A stretch of 64,000 bases of DNA from Methylibium petroleiphilum PM1. Its GTDB lineage: Bacteria; Pseudomonadota; Gammaproteobacteria; Burkholderiales; Burkholderiaceae_C. A program made the translations under genes and the position numbers. Below the pieces are notes generated by a model that ran no database searches, was not told the DNA's origin, and saw nothing but the letters and a program-made list of their open reading frames with translations. Where the stretch lies: assembly GCF_000015725.1 (NCBI RefSeq), contig NC_008825.1, forward strand, positions 3,038,001 to 3,102,000. The letters run 5' to 3'. Of this stretch, positions 52,525 to 60,112 are shown in pieces (position 1 is the first letter of the stretch; each line of letters opens with the position of its first letter).

Positions 52525-52905
52525 ATGCTGCCGCTGCTCCGCGTACTGGCGAGCGAGCCTGACGCCCTCGTCGAGCACGCGGCGGCGTACGCGGATCTGG
52601 CGAGCGACGAGCTGCAGGAGCTGCAGGCCCATTGGGTGCGGCGGCTGCTGTGGCTCGCCGTCGCCGCGGTGGCTGGCCTCGCGGCACTGCTCCTCGGCGG
52701 CGTGGCGCTGATGTTGTGGGCCGCGCTGCCGGCGATCGACGCCGGCCGCGTCTGGCTGCTGTGGGTGGTGCCGCTGGTACCCGGCCTCGTGGCGGTGTTC
52801 GGCGTGTTCACCGCACGCCGCATCGACGCGCGACCCGCTTTCGGCAACCTGCGCGCGCAACTGCGCGAAGACATGGCGATGGTGCGTGAAGGTCTCGCGC
52901 CATGA
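52525..52905 (+). CDS. YqjE-like (phage holin superfamily 6) membrane protein
   Basis: A 126-residue protein with two adjacent membrane helices (about 42-65 and 70-98) between an acidic N-terminus and a basic C-terminus. The arrangement with DUF883 upstream identifies it as the YqjE group; the holin name of the family does not imply a phage here. Its stop overlaps the next ATG (ATGA). Confidence 0.7.
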   Translation: MLPLLRVLASEPDALVEHAAAYADLASDELQELQAHWVRRLLWLAVAAVAGLAALLLGGVALMLWAALPAIDAGRVWLLWVVPLVPGLVAVFGVFTARRIDARPAFGNLRAQLREDMAMVREGLAP

Positions 52906-53597
52906 AGCCGGACGCCGCGCCCATCCCCCCCGAAGCCCTGACACCCATCGAGCGCCTGGAGCGCTCGCGCGCACGGTTGCGCAAGACCTGGGTCGGCAAC
53001 CGCCGTGCGCCGCGGCGCGACCCACCTCGGTCCGCCTCGGAAACGAGGCCGAACGGCGCGGATGGTGGCGACGACAGCACGCTCGACGTGCTGGTCTCGA
53101 TGCTGACGCGCTGGTGGGAGCGCCATCCGCTGCACCAGGTGTTCGACGTCGCCGCCGAGGTCGCGGCACCAGCAGCACGCAGCATCGTCGGTCCGCTGGC
53201 CGAACGCCATCCGCTGCGCCTGGTGGCGCTGGCTGCCGGGGCCGGTGCGCTGCTGATGGTCGTGCGGCCGTGGCGCTGGCTTCCCCAGGCCGCGCTGTCG
53301 TCGGTTCTGCTTTCGGCACTGTGGCCCCGCGGCGGTCCGTCGCGCTGGCTCAGCGCCGGGGGCCTTGCGACTCTGCTGGCGAACGGTGACCTGAGTCGGC
53401 TGCTGGCGAGCCTGGCGGGACAGGCCCCGGACGGTCCGATCTCCGATCGCGACGGACCGGAAGCCCCGGAGCAGGCTCCGGCCGCGGCGCCCCCCGCAGC
53501 CACGGCCACGGCCACGGCGGCCGCCAACGATCCCGACCCCGCACTCAGCGGCGACGCCGCAGACCCCCCTCCCCCGGCCGCCGCCGCAGCGCGCTGA
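52902..53597 (+). CDS. Hypothetical protein with central hydrophobic segments
   Basis: A 231-residue protein coupled to the YqjE-like gene by a 4-base overlap. An Arg/Pro-rich N-terminus (1-55) is followed by WWERHPLHQVFDVAAE, a hydrophobic stretch LRLVALAAGAGALLMVV (about 106-122), a second weaker one and an Ala/Pro-rich disordered tail from about 185. Position corresponds to yqjK in enterobacteria but the sequence is not clearly alike. Probably an envelope accessory protein; function unknown. Confidence 0.6.
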   Translation: MKPDAAPIPPEALTPIERLERSRARLRKTWVGNRRAPRRDPPRSASETRPNGADGGDDSTLDVLVSMLTRWWERHPLHQVFDVAAEVAAPAARSIVGPLAERHPLRLVALAAGAGALLMVVRPWRWLPQAALSSVLLSALWPRGGPSRWLSAGGLATLLANGDLSRLLASLAGQAPDGPISDRDGPEAPEQAPAAAPPAATATATAAANDPDPALSGDAADPPPPAAAAAR

Positions 53598-53750
53598 AGC
53601 CGCGCGTGCCGAGGCACGCGTTCGTCGGACCGCCCCCTTCCTGTCTGACCCGCCTCGCGGACCGGACGCTCTCCGGCTCGGGTCGGCGTTCTCGCCTGCG
53701 GGCACGCACGACACCAAGGGTGCAACGCACGCACGCCGGGATGGCGCCGC

Positions 53751-53808
53751 GTCCTACAGGTCGTCGCGCCGGCTGCTGATACCTCGCGAACGCGCCGGTT
53801 TCTACAGT
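53751..53808 (+). promoter_or_regulatory. Candidate stress-gene promoter: GTCCTACAG element and TACAGT -10
   Basis: GTCCTACAG (53751-53759) repeats the element at 51765 exactly. TTCTACAGT (53800-53808) offers a -10 (TACAGT) 76 bases before the ATG at 53885, nearly the same leader length as for the DUF1328 gene. Confidence 0.4.
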
Positions 53809-53884
53809 GTGGTCAACGGTGCAGGACGGTACCGATGTGCTCGACACCGATGCCGTTCACACCCCAACGATCGCCGACCCCACC

Positions 53885-54172
53885 ATGAAATGCCGAGCCC
53901 TCCTCCTCACCGCGACGAGCCTGCTGATCGCCAGCACGGCTTCGGCGCAGGCCGGGTTCCCGGATCCGGCCGCTACCTCGATCGGCACCTGGTACGCCGT
54001 GCTGATCGCCGTGTTCGCCGTGCTGGTCGGCGTGGGCCTGGTCAGCAGCCAGCGCGACCAGCAGGACCACAACAAGCGCTCGGAATCGCAGCGTCGTTCC
54101 GACTCCGAGCACCCGCACAGCGGCAGCGCGGATGCCCGCACCCTGCGCCGCAGCAAGAACGAGGATCAGTGA
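53885..54172 (+). CDS. Small membrane protein with signal sequence
   Basis: A 95-residue protein: N-terminal signal 1-22 (LLLTATSLLIASTASAQA), a membrane helix about 36-54 (WYAVLIAVFAVLVGVGLV) and a hydrophilic, Ser/Arg/Asp-rich tail (RDQQDHNKRSESQRRSDSEH). I do not recognise the family. It opens the second half of the envelope-stress group; the start MKCRALL is chosen because the upstream extension lacks signal character. Confidence 0.6.
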   Translation: MKCRALLLTATSLLIASTASAQAGFPDPAATSIGTWYAVLIAVFAVLVGVGLVSSQRDQQDHNKRSESQRRSDSEHPHSGSADARTLRRSKNEDQ

Positions 54173-54197
54173 CACCGACCCCACCAAGGAGCTTTCG

Positions 54198-54347
54198 ATG
54201 AACGATCCGAGCCTTCGCCATCTTTGACGCCAAGACATCCTGCGTGACGAGGAAGAGCACGCGGACGAGATGAAGGACCCGCCGGAAGGCGGCGTGCCGC
54301 TCGCGACAACCACTTCCACCCCGAGACCTCAGGAGAAACCACCATGA
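54198..54347 (+). pseudogene. Remnant resembling the C-terminal end of a ferritin-like/bacterioferritin protein
   Basis: AAGGAG and an ATG at 54198 open a frame of nine residues (MNDPSLRHL) ended by TGA at 54225; the same frame continues RQDILRDEEEHADEMKD, which resembles the last ferroxidase helix of ferritin-like proteins (IL.DEEEHAD), then a Pro/Thr tail ending at 54347 in an ATGA overlap with the next gene. The four-helix bundle itself is missing. It could be a decayed gene fragment or chance similarity; the acidic EEEH core is the only real evidence. Confidence 0.4.
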
Positions 54348-54658
54348 ACTTCCGTACCCTGCTCATCGCGGCCGCCACGGCCACCACCCTCGTCGTCACC
54401 AGCGGCTGCGCGGTGCAGCGCGGCCAGTCGACCGTCGGTCAGTACATCGACGACGCCACCATCACAACCTCGGTGAAGGCCAAGCTCGTCGAGGACAAGA
54501 CCGTCGACGCCAGCGCGATCAGCGTGGAAACGCTGAATGGCACCGTGCAGCTGTCGGGCTTCGCCAAGACCCCGACGGAGAAGGCGCAGGCCGAAGTGCT
54601 GGCGCGCCGCGCCAATGGCGTGAAAGACGTGAAGAACTCCATCGTCGTGAAGGGCTGA
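54344..54658 (+). CDS. BON-domain lipoprotein
   Basis: A 104-residue lipoprotein: signal peptide with lipobox VTSGC (lipidated C22), then one BON domain (about 35-104: DDATITTSVKAKLVEDKTVDASAISVETLNGTVQLSGFAKTPTEKAQAEVLAR, ending VKNSIVVKG), as in half of an OsmY-like protein. BON domains bind membranes, and such proteins are typical of osmotic or envelope stress. CAGGAG precedes the ATG. Confidence 0.88.
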   Translation: MNFRTLLIAAATATTLVVTSGCAVQRGQSTVGQYIDDATITTSVKAKLVEDKTVDASAISVETLNGTVQLSGFAKTPTEKAQAEVLARRANGVKDVKNSIVVKG

Positions 54659-54702
54659 CCCGCCCTTCATCTTTCTGCAACCCACCTGAAGGAGATCCAC
54701 AC

Positions 54703-54942
54703 ATGAACTGGGACCGCATCGAAGGCAACTGGAAGCAGCTCAAGGGCAAGGCCAAGGAGCAATGGGGCAAGCTGACCGACGACGACTTCGACGTCATCGC
54801 CGGCCGGCGCGACCAGCTCGCCGGCAAGATCCAGGAGCGCTACGGCGTGGCCAAGGACGAAGCCGAGAAACAGGTGTCGTCATGGGAGCGCAGCGCCAAG
54901 GACGACTGGTTCACCGACGGCGGCAACTCGCCTCGCCACTGA
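54703..54942 (+). CDS. CsbD family stress protein
   Basis: A 79-residue hydrophilic protein beginning MNWDRIEGNWKQLKGKAKEQWGKLTDDD, a standard CsbD start, followed by the YqjD-like repeat LAGKIQERYGVAKDEAEKQV. CsbD proteins are general-stress inducible and of unknown function. GAAGGAG lies before the ATG, and a strong terminator follows, closing the stress gene group. Confidence 0.93.
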   Translation: MNWDRIEGNWKQLKGKAKEQWGKLTDDDFDVIAGRRDQLAGKIQERYGVAKDEAEKQVSSWERSAKDDWFTDGGNSPRH

Positions 54943-55006
54943 CCCGTCGATCCCGGGGCGCCACCGCCCCTCCCCGCGTTCCAGGACCGACATCCCCGAG
55001 CGCAGC

Positions 55007-55034
55007 GGCCCGGCCTCCCAGAGGCCGGGCCTTT
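55007..55034 (+). terminator. Rho-independent terminator after csbD
   Basis: A perfect 11-base stem, GGCCCGGCCTC/GAGGCCGGGCC (55007-55017 and 55021-55031), with a 3-base loop and TTTGT tail. It ends the plus-strand stress genes and lies 24 bases from the orn stop on the other strand. Confidence 0.85.
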
Positions 55035-55057
55035 GTCGTTCCGGGCCGCGCCCCGCG

Positions 55058-55633
55058 TCAGAGGGCGAGGAAATGCTCGCGGTAATAGGCCAGTTCGTCG
55101 ATCGATTCGTGGATGTCCGCCAGTGCGGTGTGCGCCTGGGCCTTCTTGAAGCCGTCCAGGATGGCCGGCTTCCAGCGCCGCGCCAGCTCCTTGAGCGTGC
55201 TGACGTCGAGGTTGCGGTAGTGGAAGAAGGTCTCGAGCGCGGGCATGTCCTTCGCGAGGAAGCGGCGGTCCTGGCAGATCGAGTTGCCACTCATCGGCGA
55301 CTTGCCGGCCGGCACGTACGCCTTCAGGAACTCGATCACCTGCCGCTCGGCAGCGGCCTCGTCCACGGTCGAGGCCTTCACGCGGTCGATCAGGCCGCTG
55401 CGGCCGTGCGTGCCCTTGTTCCACGCGTCCATCGCGTCGAGAACGGCATCGCTCTGGTGCACCGCGAACACCGGACCCTCGATGCGCACCGTCAGACCCG
55501 GGTCGGTGACGACGACCGCGATCTCGATGATGCGGTCGTTGAGCGGATCGAGCCCGGTCATCTCGAGGTCGATCCAGATCAGGTTCTGCTCGCTCTTGGC
55601 AAGCGGGGAGGAAGCGATGGCGGTTTCGGTCAT
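55058..55633 (-). CDS. orn: Oligoribonuclease
   Basis: A 191-residue DEDDh exonuclease that degrades 2-5 nt RNAs, including pGpG from c-di-GMP breakdown. [11 protein letters not shown] (D22, E24), [12 protein letters not shown] and [18 protein letters not shown] (catalytic His/Asp) are all present. pGpG removal makes it functionally relevant to the EAL proteins of this window. It is divergent from the M48 protease gene. Confidence 0.96.
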   Translation of the reverse strand: MTETAIASSPLAKSEQNLIWIDLEMTGLDPLNDRIIEIAVVVTDPGLTVRIEGPVFAVHQSDAVLDAMDAWNKGTHGRSGLIDRVKASTVDEAAAERQVIEFLKAYVPAGKSPMSGNSICQDRRFLAKDMPALETFFHYRNLDVSTLKELARRWKPAILDGFKKAQAHTALADIHESIDELAYYREHFLAL

Positions 55634-55672
55634 GAGGGGATCCTTGCGAGCCGCTCATTGTCGGTCAACACG

Positions 55673-55678
55673 TACACT
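55673..55678 (+). promoter_or_regulatory. Possible -10 box TACACT before the M48 protease gene
   Basis: TACACT ends 8 bases before the ATG at 55687, again giving a near-leaderless transcript; no ribosome-binding sequence lies between. No matching -35 at 17 bases. Confidence 0.35.
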
Positions 55679-55686
55679 GATCCACC

Positions 55687-56955
55687 ATGACGACAAGCAT
55701 CCTGACCGTGCTTTTCGCGGCTTTCCTGGTCGGCTCCCTGCTGCTGCGGGTCTGGCTCGCCAGCCGCCAGATCCGCCACGTTGCCACCCACCGCCACAGC
55801 GTGCCGGCGGCCTTCGAAGCCACCGTGAGCCTGCAAGCCCACCAGCGCGCGGCCGATTACACGCTCGCCAAGCTGCGCCTGGGCCTGCTGACCACCGCCT
55901 TCGGCGCCGCGGTGCTGCTGGGCTGGACGCTGCTGGGCGGACTCGATGCGCTGAACGGCTGGCTGCTCGCCGAGGCCCGGCCCGCGCTCGGCGATCTGGG
56001 CTACCAGCTCGCACTGCTGGCGGCGTTCGCGCTGATCACCGGACTGATCGACCTGCCCTTCGAAGCCTGGACCACCTTCCGTCTGGAACAACGCCACGGC
56101 TTCAACCACACGACGCCCGGGCTGTGGCTGGCCGACCAGGCCAAGGGCGTGCTAGTGGGCGCGCTGCTCGGGCTGCCGATCGCCGCGCTGATCCTCTGGC
56201 TCATGGGCACAGCCGGCGCGACCTGGTGGCTGTGGGCCTGGGCCGTGTGGGTGGGCTTCAACTTGCTGGTGCTGGTGCTCTATCCGACCGTCATCGCGCC
56301 GATCTTCAACAAGTTCCAACCGCTCGAGGACGGTGCGCTGAAAGCGCGCGTCGAGGGGCTGATGGCGCGCTGCGGGTTCGCAGCCAAGGGGCTGTTCGTG
56401 ATGGACGGCAGCCGCCGCTCGGCCCACGCCAACGCCTACTTCACCGGCTTCGGGGCCGCCAAGCGCGTGGTGTTCTTCGACACGCTGCTGTCCAAGCTGT
56501 CGCCGCCCGAGGTGGAGGCGGTGCTGGCGCACGAGCTGGGCCATTTCAAGCACCGCCACGTCACGAAGCGCATCGTCGCGATGTTCGCGCTCAGTCTCGC
56601 CGGCTTCGCGCTGCTCGGCTGGCTGTCGCAGCAGGTCTGGTTCTATGCCGGGCTGGGCGTGCGGCCCAGCCTCGATGCACCGAACGACGCGCTCGCGCTG
56701 CTGCTGTTCCTGCTGGTCGGCCCGGTGTTCAGCTTCTTCGTCACGCCGCTGTTCGCCAGCCTCTCGCGCCGTCACGAGTTCGAGGCCGATGCCTACGCCT
56801 GCGCACAGACCAGCGCCCGCGATCTCGGCGGCGCGCTGCTCAAGCTCTACGAGGACAACGCCTCGACCCTGACGCCGGACCGGCTCTACGTGCGCTTCTA
56901 CTACTCGCACCCGCCCGCTTCGGAGCGGTTGGCCGCGATGGGAGCCCTGGCATGA
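55687..56955 (+). CDS. M48 family membrane metalloprotease (Ste24/CAAX-type)
   Basis: A 422-residue inner-membrane zinc protease with about six to seven helices. The zinc motif HELGH is at 282-286 (H282, E283, H286) with the third ligand in RHEFEADAYA. TTFRLEQRHGFNHTTPGLWLADQ is the conserved Ste24 N-terminal segment. In bacteria the role is probably membrane-protein quality control. Its stop overlaps the next ATG by 4 bases. Confidence 0.93.
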   Translation: MTTSILTVLFAAFLVGSLLLRVWLASRQIRHVATHRHSVPAAFEATVSLQAHQRAADYTLAKLRLGLLTTAFGAAVLLGWTLLGGLDALNGWLLAEARPALGDLGYQLALLAAFALITGLIDLPFEAWTTFRLEQRHGFNHTTPGLWLADQAKGVLVGALLGLPIAALILWLMGTAGATWWLWAWAVWVGFNLLVLVLYPTVIAPIFNKFQPLEDGALKARVEGLMARCGFAAKGLFVMDGSRRSAHANAYFTGFGAAKRVVFFDTLLSKLSPPEVEAVLAHELGHFKHRHVTKRIVAMFALSLAGFALLGWLSQQVWFYAGLGVRPSLDAPNDALALLLFLLVGPVFSFFVTPLFASLSRRHEFEADAYACAQTSARDLGGALLKLYEDNASTLTPDRLYVRFYYSHPPASERLAAMGALA

Positions 56956-57272
56956 CGAAGCTGTCCGAACAGCATTGCCTGCCGCAGGCCGACGGCGCCA
57001 TGACGCCCTACGAGATCGGCAAGCACCTGCAGACGGTGGTCGGCTGGTCGCTCGTCGAAGGTTCGATCGAGAAGACCTACAGCTTCGCGAACTACCACGA
57101 GACCATCGGCTTCGTGAACGCGGTGGCCTGGATCGCCAACCGCGAGGACCACCACCCCGATCTCGCCGTCAGCTACGACCGCTGCGCGGTGCGCTTCAAC
57201 ACCCACTCGGTGGGCGGCATCTCGCTGAACGACTTCATCTGCGCGGCGAAGCTCGACGCCCTGCTCACATGA
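56952..57272 (+). CDS. phhB: 4a-hydroxytetrahydrobiopterin dehydratase (pterin carbinolamine dehydratase)
   Basis: A 106-residue enzyme that recycles the pterin cofactor of aromatic amino-acid hydroxylases. The active-site block NREDHHPDLAVSYDRCAVRFNTHSVGGISLNDF is typical. It is translationally coupled to the protease gene (ATGA). No phenylalanine hydroxylase gene is in the window. The stop overlaps a seven-codon ORF leading to rsgA. Confidence 0.93.
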   Translation: MTKLSEQHCLPQADGAMTPYEIGKHLQTVVGWSLVEGSIEKTYSFANYHETIGFVNAVAWIANREDHHPDLAVSYDRCAVRFNTHSVGGISLNDFICAAKLDALLT

Positions 57273-57288
57273 AGCGCAAGGGGCGCGC

Positions 57289-58203
57289 TTGACCCGTCCG
57301 GTCGAGCTCGACCTGGGTCTCGTGGTGGCCGGGCACGGCCGGCACTACATCGTCGAGACGCCCGAGGGCCACCGCCTGATCTGCCATCCGCGCGGCAAGA
57401 AGAGCGCGCTGGTCGTCGGTGACCGCGTGCGCTGGCTGCCGGTCGGCGGCGACCAGGACGAGGGCGTGATCGAGCACCTGGAGCCGCGCCGCAACCTGCT
57501 GTTCCGCCAGGACGAGTGGAAGACCAAGTCCTTCGCGGCCAACCTCGACCAGCTGCTGATCTGGCTTGCGGTCGACCCGCAATTCAGCGAATCCCAGCTC
57601 ACGCGCGCGCTGATCGCCGCCGAGTCGGCCGGCATCGACGCGACCATCGTGCTCAACAAGACCGACCTGCCGGACGCCGCAGCCCAGCGCGCCCGCCTCG
57701 CACCCTACCGGGCGATGGGCTATGCGGTGATCGAGCTGTCGCTGAAGCACGCGTTCGACGCCGCGTCCGGTACGCTGAACGAACGGCTCGCTGGGCGAAC
57801 GACGCTGGTGCTCGGCCCGTCGGGCACCGGCAAGAGCACGCTGATCAATGCGCTGCTGCCGGGCGCCCGAGCCCAGGTCGGCGAGATCTCGCAGGCGCTC
57901 AACTCCGGACGGCACACCACGACCACCACCCAGTGGTACTGGCTGGATCGCGCGACGAACAGCGCGCTGATCGATTCGCCGGGCTTCCAAGAGTTCGGCC
58001 TGCAGCAGATCGAGGCCCAGCAGTTGCCGGCCTACATGCCCGACCTGCGCGCCCATGCCGGCGGCTGCAAGTTCTACAACTGCACCCACCGCCACGAGCC
58101 GGGCTGCGCGGTGATCGCCGCGGTCGAGCGCGGCGACGTCAGCGCCAGCCGCTGGCGCATCTACGGCGACCTGCTGGACGAGCGGGCGCGCACGCGCTGG
58201 TGA
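57289..58203 (+). CDS. rsgA: Ribosome small-subunit-dependent GTPase RsgA
   Basis: A 304-residue 30S maturation GTPase: OB fold (about 1-70), circularly permuted GTPase domain with NKTD (123-126) before the P loop GPSGTGKST (176-184) and DSPG, then a zinc knuckle CKFYNCTHRHEPGC. The start is a TTG with AAGGGG 5 bases upstream; no in-frame ATG is available before conserved sequence. The seven-codon frame MKRKGRA at 57269 overlaps both neighbours and could be the true N-terminus if a frameshift were present. Confidence 0.94.
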   Translation: MTRPVELDLGLVVAGHGRHYIVETPEGHRLICHPRGKKSALVVGDRVRWLPVGGDQDEGVIEHLEPRRNLLFRQDEWKTKSFAANLDQLLIWLAVDPQFSESQLTRALIAAESAGIDATIVLNKTDLPDAAAQRARLAPYRAMGYAVIELSLKHAFDAASGTLNERLAGRTTLVLGPSGTGKSTLINALLPGARAQVGEISQALNSGRHTTTTTQWYWLDRATNSALIDSPGFQEFGLQQIEAQQLPAYMPDLRAHAGGCKFYNCTHRHEPGCAVIAAVERGDVSASRWRIYGDLLDERARTRW

Positions 58204-58219
58204 GACGCCGGCGCCGCCC

Positions 58220-59860
58220 TCAGACCATCGCGAAACCCTCATAGCCCTTCGCGACGATGTCCTCGCAGGTGGCCTTGTAGGCCGGGAAGCCCCCCAGGTA
58301 CAGCAGGATCTGCCGCGGCTTGCCCGGCACGTTGGCGCCCATGTACCAGGAGTCGGCTTGCGTGAAGAGCGTCTGGTTGCCGACATCGGTGACGTGCTGG
58401 CACCAGAAGTCCTCGATCGCCTGCGTCGGCTCGATGGCGACACGGCCGGCCTTGCGCACGTCCTCGATGGCCCGCACGATCCATTCGACGTGGTATTCGT
58501 TGCCGAGGATCATGTTGAACAGCACCGACGGGCTGCCCGGGCCGGTGGTGACGAACATGTTCGGGAACCGGGCACTCATGATGCCCAGCGCCGTGCGCGG
58601 CCCGCCCTTCCACTTGTCGCCCAGCACCTCGCCGCCGCGCCCGCGAATGTCCATGTTGCACAGCGTGCCCGTCAGCGCGTCGAAGCCGGTGGCCGTGATC
58701 AGCGCATCGAGTTCGTGGAAGCGACCGTCCTGCGTGGTGACGCCACTGGCGGAGAACTTCTGGAACGGTGTGGCGCGAAGGTCGACCAGCGTCACGTTGT
58801 CGCGGTTGTAGGTTTCGTAGTAGTCGGTGTCGGCGCACAGGCGCTTGGTGCCGAACGGGTAGCCCTTGGGTACCAGCATCTCGGCCACCTTCGGGTCCTT
58901 GACCTTCTGGCGGATCTTGCGGCGCGCGAACTCGGCGAGCGTCTCGTTGGCCCGCGGATCGACCAGCAGGTCGACATACGAGGTGTAGAAGCTCAGGCCA
59001 CCCATCGCCCAGCGGGCCTCGTATTCTCGTTCGCGCTCCTCGGGTGTGGCGTCGAGCGCGCGGTTCGGGTTGACCGGGAAGCGCGAGATACCGAGGATGG
59101 AGTTCCATTCGCGCTGGCGCAGGTCGGCGTACTCGGCCTTCTGAACGCGACGCTGCTCGTCGTCGAGCGGATGGTTCCAGGCCGGGATGCTGAAGTTCGG
59201 TGTGCGCTGGAACACCGTCAGGTGCTTGGCCTGCTTCGCGATGTGCGGGATGGCCTGGATGCCCGACGAGCCGGTACCGATGATGCCGACGCGCCGGCCG
59301 CTGAAGTCGACGCCGCCGCGCGGCCACGCCGCGGTGTGATAGCACTGCCCGGCGAAGTCGTCGATGCCCTCGACGTCGACCTGCTTGGGCGTCGACAGGC
59401 AGCCGGTCGCCATGATGCAGAACTGGGCCGAGACCGTCTCGCCGCGGTTGGTCGTCACCGTCCAGCGGCTGGCCTTCTCGTCGAAGTGCGCCGACGTGAC
59501 CCGCGTCTCGAGCTGGATGTCTCGCCGCAGGTCGAAGCGGTCGGCCACGTGGTTGATGTACTTCAGGATGTCGGCCTGGTCGGCATAGCGCGCCGGCCAG
59601 TCCCACTCCTGCTGCAGCTGCTCGTCGAAGGAATAGGAGTACTCGATGCTCTCGATGTCGCAGCGCGCGCCGGGATAGCGGTTCCAGTACCAGGTGCCGC
59701 CGATGCCGTCGCCGGCTTCATAGACCCGCACCGAGTAGCCCTTCTTGCGCAGCAGGTGCAGTGCATAGAGGCCGGCGAAGCCGGCACCGACCACCACGAC
59801 ATCGAGTGTGGTCGGCGCGCCGCGACCCGCCGAACCCGAGGAGGAGCTTGCCTTGTCCAT
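58220..59860 (-). CDS. Baeyer-Villiger monooxygenase (cyclohexanone monooxygenase type)
   Basis: A 546-residue FAD/NADPH enzyme: VVVVGAGFAGLYALH (FAD motif 25-30), GIGGTWYWNRYPGARCDIES, the fingerprint FAGQCYHTAAWP and the NADPH motif GIIGTGSSGIQ. Length and motifs are those of type I BVMOs that turn ketones into esters or lactones; substrate unknown. A Ser/Gly-rich 18-residue N-terminal extension precedes the core. It is divergent from a MalT-type activator, the probable regulator, with repeats in the shared gap. Confidence 0.92.
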   Translation of the reverse strand: MDKASSSSGSAGRGAPTTLDVVVVGAGFAGLYALHLLRKKGYSVRVYEAGDGIGGTWYWNRYPGARCDIESIEYSYSFDEQLQQEWDWPARYADQADILKYINHVADRFDLRRDIQLETRVTSAHFDEKASRWTVTTNRGETVSAQFCIMATGCLSTPKQVDVEGIDDFAGQCYHTAAWPRGGVDFSGRRVGIIGTGSSGIQAIPHIAKQAKHLTVFQRTPNFSIPAWNHPLDDEQRRVQKAEYADLRQREWNSILGISRFPVNPNRALDATPEEREREYEARWAMGGLSFYTSYVDLLVDPRANETLAEFARRKIRQKVKDPKVAEMLVPKGYPFGTKRLCADTDYYETYNRDNVTLVDLRATPFQKFSASGVTTQDGRFHELDALITATGFDALTGTLCNMDIRGRGGEVLGDKWKGGPRTALGIMSARFPNMFVTTGPGSPSVLFNMILGNEYHVEWIVRAIEDVRKAGRVAIEPTQAIEDFWCQHVTDVGNQTLFTQADSWYMGANVPGKPRQILLYLGGFPAYKATCEDIVAKGYEGFAMV

Positions 59861-59960
59861 TGCTGTTGTCCCTTTCCTTGACGGTCACTCGACGGCGCAC
59901 ACAGCGCGTCGATCCTGAACGGATCATCGCGACGCGTGCCGCCGGCCGCCCCCACCCGCA

Positions 59961-60048
59961 GGCTAGTTTTTGGCCGATGCACGGGCTAGTGGTTTCCCGT
60001 AGGCCTCGGCAGAACGGCGGGCCGAAGGGGTTTGCACCGCAGCAAACC
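59961..60048. promoter_or_regulatory. Repeats in the BVMO/MalT-type regulator intergenic region
   Basis: A perfect inverted repeat GGTTTGC-N6-GCAAACC (60029-60048) and two direct copies of GGCTAGT (59961-59967 and 59984-59990, 23 bases apart) lie in the 252-base divergent gap. MalT-type activators usually bind direct repeats near the promoter. No clear -35/-10 pair could be assigned. Confidence 0.45.
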
Positions 60049-60112
60049 TCAGGCTGCGTAGGCAGAATCTCGGCGCCGACATCGACCCCGTCTCTCCTCC
60101 GGTTTCCCGCCC

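Noticed and set aside
52525-52905. Phage holin suggesting a prophage
   Set aside because: The protein belongs to the YqjE group next to a YqjD-like gene; no other phage genes, integrase or attachment repeats are present.
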